Assembly (NCBI GenBank): GCA_025360945.1
Contig: JANYBE010000196.1
Location: forward strand, 1 to 10,839
Length of the DNA: 10,839 bases
Reading direction: 5' to 3'
From: Rhizobacter sp.
Lineage (GTDB): Bacteria; Pseudomonadota; Gammaproteobacteria; Burkholderiales; Burkholderiaceae_C
Shown here: one piece after another, positions 1 to 7,200 of the stretch
Layout of the letters: each line of letters begins with the position of its first letter
Position numbering within the stretch: the stretch's first letter is position 1
Program-made: the position numbers and the translations under genes
The notes under the pieces: model-generated
What the model saw: the letters and a program-made list of their open reading frames with translations, nothing else
Database searches by the model: none
What the model was told of the DNA's origin: nothing

Positions 1-859
1 CGTCATTCGCCTCCTGCAAGGTGGCCTCGAAGGCCTCGATCAGCTTGTGCGGCAGTTCGCGGATGAAACCTACCGTGTCGCAAAGCGACGCCGATCGCGT
101 CGAGCCTTCCACGAAGAGCTGGCGCGTCGTTGTGTCCAACGTCGCGAACAGCTGATCCGCCGTGTAAGCGCGGGCGTTGACCAGCGCATTGAACAACGTC
201 GACTTGCCCGCGTTGGTGTAGCCCACCAGCGAAACCCGAAAGGTCTGGTTACGCTCGCGCGAACGGCGCTGCGTGCTGCGCTGCTTTTTGACACGTTCGA
301 GTTGCTTCTTCACGCCCTTAATGCGCTCGGCGATCATGCGCCGGTCGAGCTCGATCTGCGCCTCGCCAGGACCACCGCGCATGCCGATGCCGCCGCTCTG
401 GCGCTCCAGGTGGCTCCAGCGCCGCACTAGGCGCGTCGAGAGGTATTGCAAGCGCGCGAGATCGACCTGCAGCTTGCCCTCATGGCTTTGGGCGCGCTCG
501 CCGAAGATCTCCAGGATCAGCATCGTGCGGTCGGCCACGGCCACCCCGAGATGTTGCTCCAGGTTGCGCTGCTGCGCGGGCGACAAGGCCTGGTCGAACA
601 GTACCGCGTCGGCCTGATACGTCAGCACCATGGCCTTGATCTCGTCGGCTTTGCCCGAACCAACGAACAGCGCCGCATCGGGCGCCTTGCGTTTCGCGAC
701 GATGCGCGCCACGGCGAGGTCACCGGCCGATTCGGCGAGCAAAGCGAGTTCGTCCAGGCTGGCGTCGAATGCTTTGCCGCGGCCGAAATCCACGCCCACC
801 AGGATCGCCCGCGCGGGCGTGGCCAATCCGTTCGGGGCGGTCGTGTCCGCGGAACTCAA
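1..859 (-). CDS. hflX: GTPase HflX, 5' part (C-terminus beyond the left edge)
   Basis: HflX is a ribosome-associated GTPase of the Obg-HflX superfamily. In E. coli it splits 70S ribosomes after stress; it acts in the cytoplasm on the 50S subunit. About 286 residues are visible. An N-terminal HflX domain (about residues 15-130, starting ARAILVGVDFGRGK) is followed by a basic helical linker (about 130-205) containing GIGMRGGPGE and ELDRRMIAERIKGVKKQLERV. The G domain then begins, with P-loop GYTNAGKST at 213-221 and G3 motif DTVGF at 261-265. The NKxD motif and C-terminal domain lie outside the window. I chose the TTG at 857-859 because it gives a usual-looking N-terminus (MSSADTTAPN) and leaves 22 bp after the hfq stop. 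There is no ATG or GTG in frame nearby and no clear Shine-Dalgarno. It probably shares the hfq transcript, as in most proteobacteria. The family call is secure; the start is less so. Confidence 0.95.
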   Translation of the reverse strand, partial: MSSADTTAPNGLATPARAILVGVDFGRGKAFDASLDELALLAESAGDLAVARIVAKRKAPDAALFVGSGKADEIKAMVLTYQADAVLFDQALSPAQQRNLEQHLGVAVADRTMLILEIFGERAQSHEGKLQVDLARLQYLSTRLVRRWSHLERQSGGIGMRGGPGEAQIELDRRMIAERIKGVKKQLERVKKQRSTQRRSRERNQTFRVSLVGYTNAGKSTLFNALVNARAYTADQLFATLDTTTRQLFVEGSTRSASLCDTVGFIRELPHKLIEAFEATLQEAND

Positions 860-881
860 GGGGTGGGGGGCTGCGTCAAGC

Positions 882-1127
882 TCACGCCGCCGGATCGTTC
901 GGCTCGGCGGCGTGGAAGTTCACGGCGCGGCCCGGGACGACGGTCGAAATCGCGTGCTTGTAGACCATCTGCGTCACCGTATTGCGAAGCAGCACCACAT
1001 ACTGGTCGAAGGACTCGATGTGGCCTTGCAGCTTGATCCCGTTGACGAGATAGATCGAGACCGGAACGTGCTCCTTGCGCAGCAGGTTCAGGAACGGGTC
1101 TTGTAGGAGTTGCCCTTTGTTGCTCAC
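882..1127 (-). CDS. hfq: RNA chaperone Hfq
   Basis: Hexameric Sm-like protein that binds small RNAs and mRNAs and helps them pair; a global post-transcriptional regulator in the cytoplasm. It has 81 residues. The Sm1 region includes QDPFLNLLRKEHVPVSIYLV and the Sm2 region is YKHAISTVVPGRAV. The proximal-face residues correspond to Q9, K57 and H58, and the distal-face residues to Y26 and K32. The rim patch reads RKEH (17-20) where E. coli has RRER, so it is less arginine-rich. The C-terminal tail after the Sm core is short (about 14 residues, ending in acidic and Ala-rich sequence), unlike the long tail of E. coli. The start is GTG at 1125-1127; a GGAG seven bases upstream supports it, and no better ATG lies nearby. 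hflX follows after 22 bp. The 192-bp upstream gap suggests that hfq has its own promoter. Confidence 0.98.
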   Translation of the reverse strand: MSNKGQLLQDPFLNLLRKEHVPVSIYLVNGIKLQGHIESFDQYVVLLRNTVTQMVYKHAISTVVPGRAVNFHAAEPNDPAA

Positions 1128-1134
1128 GTGTTAG

Positions 1135-1138
1135 CTCC
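1135..1138 (-). promoter_or_regulatory. Ribosome binding site of hfq
   Basis: On the minus strand the sequence reads GGAG followed by seven bases and GTG. This spacing decides the GTG start for hfq. Confidence 0.75.
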
Positions 1139-1158
1139 GTGATGAAAGTTCAGAAGAG

Positions 1159-1187
1159 ATCACATTAACACAGGGTCACGCGCGCAA
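1159..1187 (-). promoter_or_regulatory. Candidate sigma-70-type promoter for hfq-hflX
   Basis: On the minus strand there is a -35-like TTGCGC (1182-1187), a 17-base spacer and a -10-like TGTGAT (1159-1164). Each hexamer matches four of six consensus bases. Transcription would begin near 1152, giving a leader of about 25 bases with the GGAG site inside it. The match is modest and is a guess from spacing and position alone. Confidence 0.3.
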
Positions 1188-1216
1188 TCGAGGATTACGC
1201 CAATACCCTGACTGGC

Positions 1217-1234
1217 CCCGGATTTAAACCCGGG
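1217..1234. repeat. 18-bp near-palindrome in the der-hfq gap
   Basis: CCCGGATTTAAACCCGGG is symmetric about TTT|AAA, with one mismatched pair (A1222 with C1229). It has no loop, so it looks more like a site for a dimeric DNA-binding protein than an RNA hairpin. It lies about 30 bp upstream of the candidate hfq -35 element. No T-tract follows on either strand. No known operator was recognised. Confidence 0.5.
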
Positions 1235-1250
1235 CGAAGCGCGACCGCAG

Positions 1251-1293
1251 TTGTGCAGCGAAGGCCCGAAAATGAGTCACCCACTCTGCACAA
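1251..1293. repeat. 8-bp perfect inverted repeat, 27-base spacer, between der and hfq
   Basis: TTGTGCAG (1251-1258) and CTGCACAA (1286-1293) are exact reverse complements separated by 27 bases. In RNA read from the minus strand they could form the base of a stem-loop just after the der stop codon. The loop holds a small inner repeat (GAGT/ACTC around GGGTG) and the palindromic heptamer TGAGTCA. No U-run follows the 3' arm, so it is not a standard intrinsic terminator. It could be an mRNA 3'-end structure or a protein-binding site; the sequence does not say which. Confidence 0.5.
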
Positions 1294-1319
1294 TTTCATA
1301 GGTGCTTCGATGCGGCGAC

Positions 1320-2654
1320 TCAGCTCTTGTCGTCGAAGGGGTTCTTCGACGAACGCAGCTCGATGCGCATCGGAGTGCCGGTGAGCTTGAAATGTTCCCG
1401 GAAGCGTCCTTCGAGAAAACGCTTGTACGAGTCGGTGATGTGGTCCAGCGAGTTACCGTGGATGACAATCAGCGGTGGATTCATGCCGCCTTGGTGCGCA
1501 TAGCGCAGTTTCGGGCGGAACGCACCGGCGCGTTTGGGCGCCTGGTGCTCGACGGCGTCCTGCAGCAACCGGGTCAGCACCGGCGTCGACATCTTGCGCG
1601 TCGCCGAGGCATGCGCATCCGCAATCGCCTTCCAGACCGGCCCCAGGCCCTGGCGCTTGATCGCCGAGATGTGCAGCACCGGTGCGAACTTCAGAAACGC
1701 CAGGCGTTGCTCGATCGAGCGTTGCAGCGTCTGCTTCTGGTAGTCGTCGACGGCGTCCCACTTGTTCACGGCCACCGCCACGGCGCGGCCGCTCTCGAGA
1801 ATGTAGCCGGCGATGTGCGCGTCCTGGTCGGTGACACCCTGGGTCGCGTCGAGCAGCAGTAATACGACGTTGGCGTCGGCGATCGCCTGCAAGGTCTTCA
1901 CGACCGAGAACTTCTCGATCGCCTCGAAGACCTTGCCACGGCGCCTCAGGCCCGCCGTGTCGATCAGTTCAAACTTCTGGCCGTTGCGCTCGAACGGCAC
2001 CGTGATCGCATCGCGCGTCGTGCCGGGCTGGTCGAATGCGACCATGCGCTCTTCGCCCAGCCAGGTGTTGATCAGCGTCGACTTGCCAACGTTGGGGCGC
2101 CCCGCCACTGCCAGGCGGATCGGACCGCCGTCGACCGGCTGCTCGTCCTCTTCGTCGTCGAACTCGAAGTGCGCGAGCGCGGCGTCGGTCAGGCTGCGGA
2201 TGCCCTGCCCATGCGCGGCCGAAATCGGGTGCGGGTCACCCAATCCGAGCTCGAAGAACTCGGCCAGCAGCGGCGACTCCTGCATGCCCTCGGCCTTGTT
2301 GACCGCGAGGATGACCTTCTTGCCCACGGTGCGCAGGTAGCGCGCGATGTCATGGTCCTGCCCCGACACACCCGAGCGCACGTCGACGACGAAGATCACC
2401 GCGTCGGCTTCGGCCACGGCCTGGCGGGTCTGCTTGGCCATCTCCTTGACGATGCCGGTCGTACTGTCGGGCTCGAAGCCGCCGGTGTCGACGACGATAA
2501 ACTGGCGTTCGCCACTGCGTCCGTCGCCGTAGTGGCGGTCGCGCGTGAGGCCGGAGAAGTCGGCCACGATTGCGTGGCGGCTCTTCGTCATCCGGTTGAA
2601 CAGCGTGGACTTGCCCACGTTCGGGCGACCCACGACGGCGATCACGGGTTTCAT
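1320..2654 (-). CDS. der: Ribosome biogenesis GTPase Der (EngA)
   Basis: Essential GTPase with two tandem G domains that helps mature the 50S subunit. It has 444 residues, normal for the family. In G domain 1 the P-loop GRPNVGKST is at 9-17, DTGG at 56-59 and NKAE at 119-122, the family's usual departure from NKxD. An acidic linker (about 165-173, DDEEDEQ) follows. In G domain 2 the P-loop GRPNVGKST is at 185-193, DTAG at 232-235, NKWD at 287-290 and SAIK at 330-333. The C-terminal KH-like domain (about 355-440) contains PPLIVIHGN and the basic end typical of Der. The ATG at 2652-2654 lies seven bases after the bamB stop. The Shine-Dalgarno is weak, so translation may depend on coupling to bamB. 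The bamB-der pairing is conserved in Beta- and Gammaproteobacteria. It is the last gene before the 192-bp gap and so may end the long operon. Confidence 0.98.
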   Translation of the reverse strand: MKPVIAVVGRPNVGKSTLFNRMTKSRHAIVADFSGLTRDRHYGDGRSGERQFIVVDTGGFEPDSTTGIVKEMAKQTRQAVAEADAVIFVVDVRSGVSGQDHDIARYLRTVGKKVILAVNKAEGMQESPLLAEFFELGLGDPHPISAAHGQGIRSLTDAALAHFEFDDEEDEQPVDGGPIRLAVAGRPNVGKSTLINTWLGEERMVAFDQPGTTRDAITVPFERNGQKFELIDTAGLRRRGKVFEAIEKFSVVKTLQAIADANVVLLLLDATQGVTDQDAHIAGYILESGRAVAVAVNKWDAVDDYQKQTLQRSIEQRLAFLKFAPVLHISAIKRQGLGPVWKAIADAHASATRKMSTPVLTRLLQDAVEHQAPKRAGAFRPKLRYAHQGGMNPPLIVIHGNSLDHITDSYKRFLEGRFREHFKLTGTPMRIELRSSKNPFDDKS

Positions 2655-2661
2655 GCTGCAA

Positions 2662-3792
2662 TCACTTGGGGCGGAAGGCGAAGAGCCCGCCGTTGCGCGT
2701 CACGACAAGCATCACTGTGCCCGACACCGCCGGTTGCGAAACAATAGCGCTGCCATCGGTCGTCAGGCGCAACAGCGCTTCGCCGCTGTCGCGCGCGAAG
2801 AAGTGCAGCATGCCCTCGCCGTCGCCAAATACCACCGTCTTGCCCGTGCTCAGTGGCGCGCCCAGGTTACGGTACAGCAGCTTGTCGGAGGTCCACGCGA
2901 CCTCGCCGTTGCTCTTCCACGCGGTGATGCGGTCCGAGGCGTCGGCCGCGAACACGAAGTCGGCGTCGGCCGCGACCGCATCGGTGCCGCCGATGTTCTT
3001 GCTCCATGTCGTCGTGCCCCTCTGGGCGTCCACGCAACCGACCGCGGCCTGGAACGAACGCGCACAGACGGTATCGCCGACTCGCACCGACGGGCCGACC
3101 AGATCGGCGAGGCGCTCGATCTCGTTTGCGCCGCGCGGCGAACCGATCGTCGCCTCCCAGCGGATCTGACCGCGCAGCGGGTCGACGCCCGCCATGCGCG
3201 GGCCCTGGCCGACGATCAGCGTGTCCTTGAACGCACTCAGCACACCCGATTGCGCCAGCGTGAGCGGGTCGCCAGGCCGCTGCATGATCCAGAGCTTGCG
3301 GCCATCGATCGCGTCGAAGGCTTGCACTGCGCGGTCCACGCCAACCACGAACACGCGTTCGCCGGCGACCAGCGGCGCCGTGGTGACGCGCACGCCCAGC
3401 GGCTTGCGCCACTTGACCAAGCCCTGGTCGAAGACCACGAGCTCGCCCTCGCGTGTCGCGACCGCGGCGAAGCGGCCATCGCTTCCGACGCCGGCGCTGA
3501 GCTTGGCACCGGCATTGCCGCGCCAGACCTCGCGGCCCGATTCGGCATCCACTGCCAGCACCGTGCCATCGTTGCCGGCGACCACGAACATGCTCCTGAC
3601 CACCGTCACCGCGAGCGGGAACTGCACGCCCTCGATGCGCTGGTTCCACGCCGGCGCGCCAGCTATCTTCGGCGTCAGCGCCTGCAGCGGCTCGGGCTTG
3701 GGCTTGCTGCTGCTGGCGCATCCGGCCACGAAGGCGACCGCCGCCAGCGCCGCGAGCAGCAGCGAAATCCGGCCAACCCACGGCTTCATCAT
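2662..3792 (-). CDS. bamB: Outer-membrane assembly lipoprotein BamB
   Basis: Periplasmic lipoprotein of the BAM complex, anchored in the outer membrane, that assists BamA in inserting beta-barrel proteins. It has 376 residues. A signal peptide with hydrophobic core at about 9-22 ends in the lipobox VAGC, with acylated Cys at 25. The rest consists of beta-propeller blades of the PQQ-like type, seen as recurring VLAVDAESGREVW, VQAFDAIDGRKLW, IRWEATIG and ITAWKSNGEVAW units. The segment GANEIERLADLVG (about 221-233) matches the conserved loop that begins the second half of BamB proteins. The protein ends in a last blade strand (GGLFAFRPK). Its ATG overlaps the yfgM stop (ATGA), with GGAGG seven bases upstream inside yfgM; a second ATG follows immediately and would also work. 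The overlap points to coupled translation with yfgM. Confidence 0.96.
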   Translation of the reverse strand: MMKPWVGRISLLLAALAAVAFVAGCASSSKPKPEPLQALTPKIAGAPAWNQRIEGVQFPLAVTVVRSMFVVAGNDGTVLAVDAESGREVWRGNAGAKLSAGVGSDGRFAAVATREGELVVFDQGLVKWRKPLGVRVTTAPLVAGERVFVVGVDRAVQAFDAIDGRKLWIMQRPGDPLTLAQSGVLSAFKDTLIVGQGPRMAGVDPLRGQIRWEATIGSPRGANEIERLADLVGPSVRVGDTVCARSFQAAVGCVDAQRGTTTWSKNIGGTDAVAADADFVFAADASDRITAWKSNGEVAWTSDKLLYRNLGAPLSTGKTVVFGDGEGMLHFFARDSGEALLRLTTDGSAIVSQPAVSGTVMLVVTRNGGLFAFRPK

Positions 3793-4469
3793 CGCGCCGC
3801 CTCCGCCTTGGCTGCCGCCGGTGCGGCGCCGAGCGCCGTCAGCTTGGCGTCGATCAGGCGGCGGTACTCGACCTTCGCGTCCATCGCCGTCCAGGCCTTG
3901 GTGTAGGCGGCCTTGGCGTCCTCGGGTTTGCCTTGCGCCAGCAGCACATCGCCGCGGCGGTCATTGACCAGCGCGCCAAATTCGGTCGCTCCATCATTCA
4001 GCTTGATGCCATCGAGCCGCTTCAGCGCCTCGTCGTATTTTTTCTGATCGAGCAATACGCCGGCCGCACGCAGTCGTGCGATGGCCTGGTATTCGGCCTC
4101 GGTCGCGTTGGCCTCGACCCAACCGAGCGTGGCCAGCGCATCATCGGCCTTTCCCTTTTCGAACTGGAGCTTCGCGGTCAGCATGCCACCCTGCTCGGCA
4201 AAGGCAGTGCCGGGAAAACGACTCTTCAGATCGGCAAAGACGCGCGCCGCCTGATCGACGTCACCGCCCTGCGCGGCCTTGTCGAGCTGGTCGTACATCG
4301 CGCCGGCCTTCGCGCCCTGATCGCGTTGCCAGTAGTTCCAGCCATTCCAGGCCGCGAAGCTGCCCAGAATCGCAACCAACAGCCAGGTGATAAGGTTGCC
4401 GTACTTGTTCCAGAAAGCTTTCAGCTGGTCGAGCTGTTCCTGTTCTTCGAGATCGAGATTGGTGGCCAT
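3789..4469 (-). CDS. yfgM: YfgM-family tetratricopeptide protein, ancillary to the Sec translocon
   Basis: Single-pass inner-membrane protein with a periplasmic TPR domain. E. coli YfgM associates with SecYEG and PpiD and helps hand secreted proteins to periplasmic chaperones. It has 226 residues. A charged, Glu-rich cytoplasmic N-terminus (MATNLDLEEQEQLDQLKAFW) is followed by one transmembrane helix at about 25-45 (LITWLLVAILGSFAAWNGW). The rest is alpha-helical TPR-like sequence (TPR_21 type) with the conserved NDRRGDVLLAQGKPEDAKAAY unit at about 169-189. The tail is Ala-rich. It starts 33 bp after the hisS stop; a weak GGAA sits about 11 bases before the ATG. Its stop overlaps the bamB start. 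The hisS-yfgM-bamB-der order is the same as in E. coli. In this setting a role in outer-membrane protein export beside BamB is reasonable but inferred. Confidence 0.92.
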   Translation of the reverse strand: MATNLDLEEQEQLDQLKAFWNKYGNLITWLLVAILGSFAAWNGWNYWQRDQGAKAGAMYDQLDKAAQGGDVDQAARVFADLKSRFPGTAFAEQGGMLTAKLQFEKGKADDALATLGWVEANATEAEYQAIARLRAAGVLLDQKKYDEALKRLDGIKLNDGATEFGALVNDRRGDVLLAQGKPEDAKAAYTKAWTAMDAKVEYRRLIDAKLTALGAAPAAAKAEAAR

Positions 4470-4502
4470 TGACGAGTGATTTCCGGTTCGGTGAGTGCGG
4501 GA

Positions 4503-5816
4503 TTATGCGTTGCGCAGATCAGCCGCCCACACGGCAGCCTGTGCCAGCGGCAGGCTGCGTTGGGCCGCGCCGGCGTCACGCAGTGACTTGAGGGCGACCT
4601 CGCCGCGCGCGAGTTCGTCGGCCCCGAAGATCAGGGCAAAGCGGGCACCGCTCGCGTCGGCGCGTTTGAACTGTGACTTGATGCTGCCCCAGCCCGTCGC
4701 ACTGGCGCCGTGCATCTGCACCGACAGCCCGGCGCCCCGTAGCGTCTCACAGGTGACCATCGCGGTGGTCAGGGAGTCAGCGCCGGTGACGATCGCGAAC
4801 ACATTGGGCGCCACGGCCGGCACCGCTGCCCCGACCGCCTCGAGCAGCAACAGCATGCGCTCGATGCCCATGCCCCAGCCGACCGCCGGTGTCGGCTTGC
4901 CGCCGAGCTGTTCGAACAGGCCGTCGTAGCGGCCACCGCCGCACACCGTCCCCTGAGAGCCGAGCTTATCGGTGATCCACTCGAACACGGTCAGGTTGTA
5001 GTAGTCCATGCCGCGCACCAGGCGCGGATTGATTCGGTACGCGAGTCCGGCCGCGTCGAGCACGGTCCGCACTGCGTTCAGGTGCGCCAGCGACGCCTCG
5101 CCGAGGAAGTCCATTAGCTTCGGTGCGGCATCGACCATCGACCGCATGGCCGGGTTCTTGGTATCGAGGATGCGCAGCGGGTTGCTGTGCAGGCGCCGTT
5201 TCGCGTCGTCGTCGAGCACATCGCCGTGGGCCTCGAAGTGCGCGATCAGCGCAGCGCGGTGCGCCATGCGTTCGGCAGGCTCGCCGAGGCTGTTGAGTTC
5301 GAGCCAGACATCGTTGTCGCCGAGTCCGAGGTCGCGCAGCAGCGCACGGCACATCAGAATCTGCTCGGCATCGACGTCCGGGCCGGCGAAGCCCAGCGCC
5401 TCGACGTCGATCTGATGAAACTGTCGATAGCGGCCCTTCTGCGGACGCTCGTGGCGAAACAGCGAGACGTTCGACCAGACCCGCAGCGGGCCGTTGTACA
5501 GCGCGTTGTGCTCGACCATCGCGCGCACGATGCCGGCCGTGGCTTCGGGGCGCAGCGTGAGCTTGTCGCCGTTCATCGAGTCCTCGAAGGAGTACATCTC
5601 CTTCTCGACGATGTCGGTGACCTCGCCCAGGCCACGCACGAACAGCGCGGTCGGCTCGACCATCGGCGTGCGCACGTTGAGGTAGCCGTAGCGTGCCATC
5701 AGCGCGCGCACCTTGTCCTCGAACCACTCCCAGCGCGTCGACTCGGCCGGCAGGATGTCGTTCATGCCCTTCACGGCTTGGAGGGCTTCGAGCTTGCGGG
5801 ATTTGAATTCAGTCAT
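4503..5816 (-). CDS. hisS: Histidine--tRNA ligase (HisRS)
   Basis: Class II aminoacyl-tRNA synthetase, a cytoplasmic homodimer that attaches histidine to tRNA-His. It has 437 residues from the chosen ATG. The N-terminal VKGMNDILP (15-23) opens the catalytic core. Motif 1 covers about 45-70 (VRTPMVEPTALFVRGLGEVTD). Motif 2 is LFRHERPQKGRYRQFHQ (119-135), with R121 the catalytic-type arginine. The HisRS-specific motifs are LVRGMDYYNLTVFEW (266-280) and CGGGRYDGL (292-300). Motif 3 is AVGWGMGIERMLLLL (311-325). The anticodon-binding domain runs from about 338 to the end, with KSQFKRADASGARFALIFG at 380-398. I chose ATG at 5814-5816 because the protein then starts MTEFKSRKLE like relatives. A TTG at 5841-5843 would add nine residues of no recognisable family sequence. 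The Shine-Dalgarno is poor (GAGA). A short hairpin lies just upstream. Confidence 0.97.
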   Translation of the reverse strand: MTEFKSRKLEALQAVKGMNDILPAESTRWEWFEDKVRALMARYGYLNVRTPMVEPTALFVRGLGEVTDIVEKEMYSFEDSMNGDKLTLRPEATAGIVRAMVEHNALYNGPLRVWSNVSLFRHERPQKGRYRQFHQIDVEALGFAGPDVDAEQILMCRALLRDLGLGDNDVWLELNSLGEPAERMAHRAALIAHFEAHGDVLDDDAKRRLHSNPLRILDTKNPAMRSMVDAAPKLMDFLGEASLAHLNAVRTVLDAAGLAYRINPRLVRGMDYYNLTVFEWITDKLGSQGTVCGGGRYDGLFEQLGGKPTPAVGWGMGIERMLLLLEAVGAAVPAVAPNVFAIVTGADSLTTAMVTCETLRGAGLSVQMHGASATGWGSIKSQFKRADASGARFALIFGADELARGEVALKSLRDAGAAQRSLPLAQAAVWAADLRNA

Positions 5817-5844
5817 ACATCTGTCTCGGTCGAATGCGGCCAAC

Positions 5845-5865
5845 GCTGCCTACGGTGAAGGCAGC
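5845..5865 (-). repeat. Small stem-loop between ispG and hisS
   Basis: On the minus strand GCTGCC, a nine-base loop and GGCAGC form a perfect six-pair hairpin, starting 21 bases after the ispG stop and ending 28 bases before the hisS ATG. No U-run follows, so it is not a simple terminator. The loop and flanks show no run of His codons, so a leader-peptide attenuator is not supported. Confidence 0.45.
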
Positions 5866-5885
5866 TCCGGTGGATGCGCAGGCCG

Positions 5886-7193
5886 TCAGGCGTGCGCGGT
5901 CGGATGCTCTGCGGTGGTCGCGCCGAAGCGCTTGTCGATATAGCGCTCGACCAGCGCGTGGAACTCGGCGGCGATGTTGTCGCCGCGCAGCGTCAGAGCC
6001 TTCTCGCCGTTGATGAACACCGGTGCGGCGGGAGCCTCGCCGGTGCCCGGCAGGCTGATGCCGATGTCGGCATGCTTGCTCTCGCCCGGGCCGTTGACGA
6101 TGCAGCCCATCACCGCGACCTTCATCTTCTCGACGCCTGGGTATCGCAGCTTCCATACCGGCATCTGCGCGCGCAGGAAGTCGTCGATCTGCTTGGCAAG
6201 CTCTTGGAAGGTCGTGCTGGTTGTGCGGCCGCAACCCGGACACGCTGTCACACTCGGGTTGAACGAGCGCAGGCCGAGCGATTGCAGGATCTCAAGCGCC
6301 ACGACCACCTCTTGCGTGCGTGCCTCACCAGGCTGCGGCGTGAGCGAGACGCGAATCGTGTCGCCGATGCCCTCTTGCAGCAGCACGCCCAAGGCAGCGG
6401 TTGACGCGACCGTGCCCTTGGTGCCCATCCCGGCCTCGGTGAGGCCGAGGTGCAGCGCGTAGTCGCAACGTTTGGCGAGCGCGCGGTACACACTGATCAG
6501 ATCCTGAACCCCGGACATCTTGCACGACAGGATGATCTGGTCGCCGCGCAGGCCGATCGCTTCGGCGCGGCGAGCCGACTGGATCGCCGACGTGAGGATC
6601 GCGCGGTACATGATCTGCTGAGGCTCGAACGGTTCGGCCAGCTTGGCGTTCGCGTCCATCATCCCGGTCAGCAATTCCTGATCAAGGCTGCCCCAATTGA
6701 CGCCGATGCGAACTGCCTTGTCGTACTTCGCGGCGACCTCGACCATCTGCGCGAACTGCTTGTCGTGCTTGTCGCCCTTGCCCACATTGCCGGGATTGAT
6801 GCGGTACTTGCTGAGCGCCTTGGCGCAGGCCGGGTGATCGCTCAGCAGGCGGTGGCCGTTGTAGTGGAAGTCGCCGATCAGCGGCACGGCAATGCCCATG
6901 CGATCGAGCTGGTCGCGGATGTAGGGCACGGCCGCCGCGGCCTCGGGCGTGTTGACGGTGATGCGCACCATTTCCGAACCCGCGACGCTGAGCTCTTTGA
7001 CCTGGATCGCGGTGCCGATCGCATCCACCGTATCGGTGTTGGTCATCGCCTGCACGCGCACCGGCGCGCCCCCACCGACCGTGACCACACGCGAACCCCA
7101 CACTACCTTCGCCTGGCGCGTGCGATGCGGTGCGGGTACCGCCGGCTCGATGAAATCGTCGAGCGCAATCGGGGTTTGGGGCAGGTCGTTCAT
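5886..7193 (-). CDS. ispG: 4-hydroxy-3-methylbut-2-enyl diphosphate synthase (flavodoxin-type), IspG/GcpE
   Basis: Penultimate enzyme of the non-mevalonate (MEP) pathway. It reduces methylerythritol cyclodiphosphate to HMBPP using a 4Fe-4S cluster and electrons from flavodoxin or ferredoxin. It has 435 residues. The TIM-barrel domain spans about 30-300, with VQAMTNTDT (47-55), PLIGDFHYNGH (104-114) and KYRINPGNVGKG (129-140). The cluster-binding C-terminal domain carries C318 and C321 in ACPGCGRT, and C364 with E371 in MGCIVNGPGE. All three cysteines and the glutamate ligand are present. The N-terminus is about 25 residues longer before the barrel than in E. coli, and those residues are Pro-rich and not conserved. 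The ATG at 7191-7193 lies seven bases after the rodZ stop; the Shine-Dalgarno is weak. The rodZ-ispG-hisS order matches E. coli. Confidence 0.97.
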   Translation of the reverse strand: MNDLPQTPIALDDFIEPAVPAPHRTRQAKVVWGSRVVTVGGGAPVRVQAMTNTDTVDAIGTAIQVKELSVAGSEMVRITVNTPEAAAAVPYIRDQLDRMGIAVPLIGDFHYNGHRLLSDHPACAKALSKYRINPGNVGKGDKHDKQFAQMVEVAAKYDKAVRIGVNWGSLDQELLTGMMDANAKLAEPFEPQQIMYRAILTSAIQSARRAEAIGLRGDQIILSCKMSGVQDLISVYRALAKRCDYALHLGLTEAGMGTKGTVASTAALGVLLQEGIGDTIRVSLTPQPGEARTQEVVVALEILQSLGLRSFNPSVTACPGCGRTTSTTFQELAKQIDDFLRAQMPVWKLRYPGVEKMKVAVMGCIVNGPGESKHADIGISLPGTGEAPAAPVFINGEKALTLRGDNIAAEFHALVERYIDKRFGATTAEHPTAHA

Positions 7194-7200
7194 GGGGTCG

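Noticed and set aside
1128..1319. A small RNA or small protein gene in the der-hfq gap
   Set aside because: No credible short coding frame with a ribosome site, no terminator and no known RNA family could be seen. Only inverted repeats and a modest promoter are supportable.
2545..3906. Long plus-strand open frame (453 codons) opposite bamB and the end of der
   Set aside because: It is rich in Arg, Ala and His, with no recognisable domain, and lies wholly antisense to well-supported genes. High GC at third positions creates such open antisense frames. Similar frames at 446-1036, 5187-5858, 6450-7208, 7998-8750 and 9482-10213 were rejected for the same reason.
5817..5843. Longer hisS start at TTG 5843, adding nine residues
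   Set aside because: The added residues (MAAFDRDRC) match nothing I know in HisRS, and the ATG at 5816 gives the usual start. An AGG before the TTG keeps it possible.
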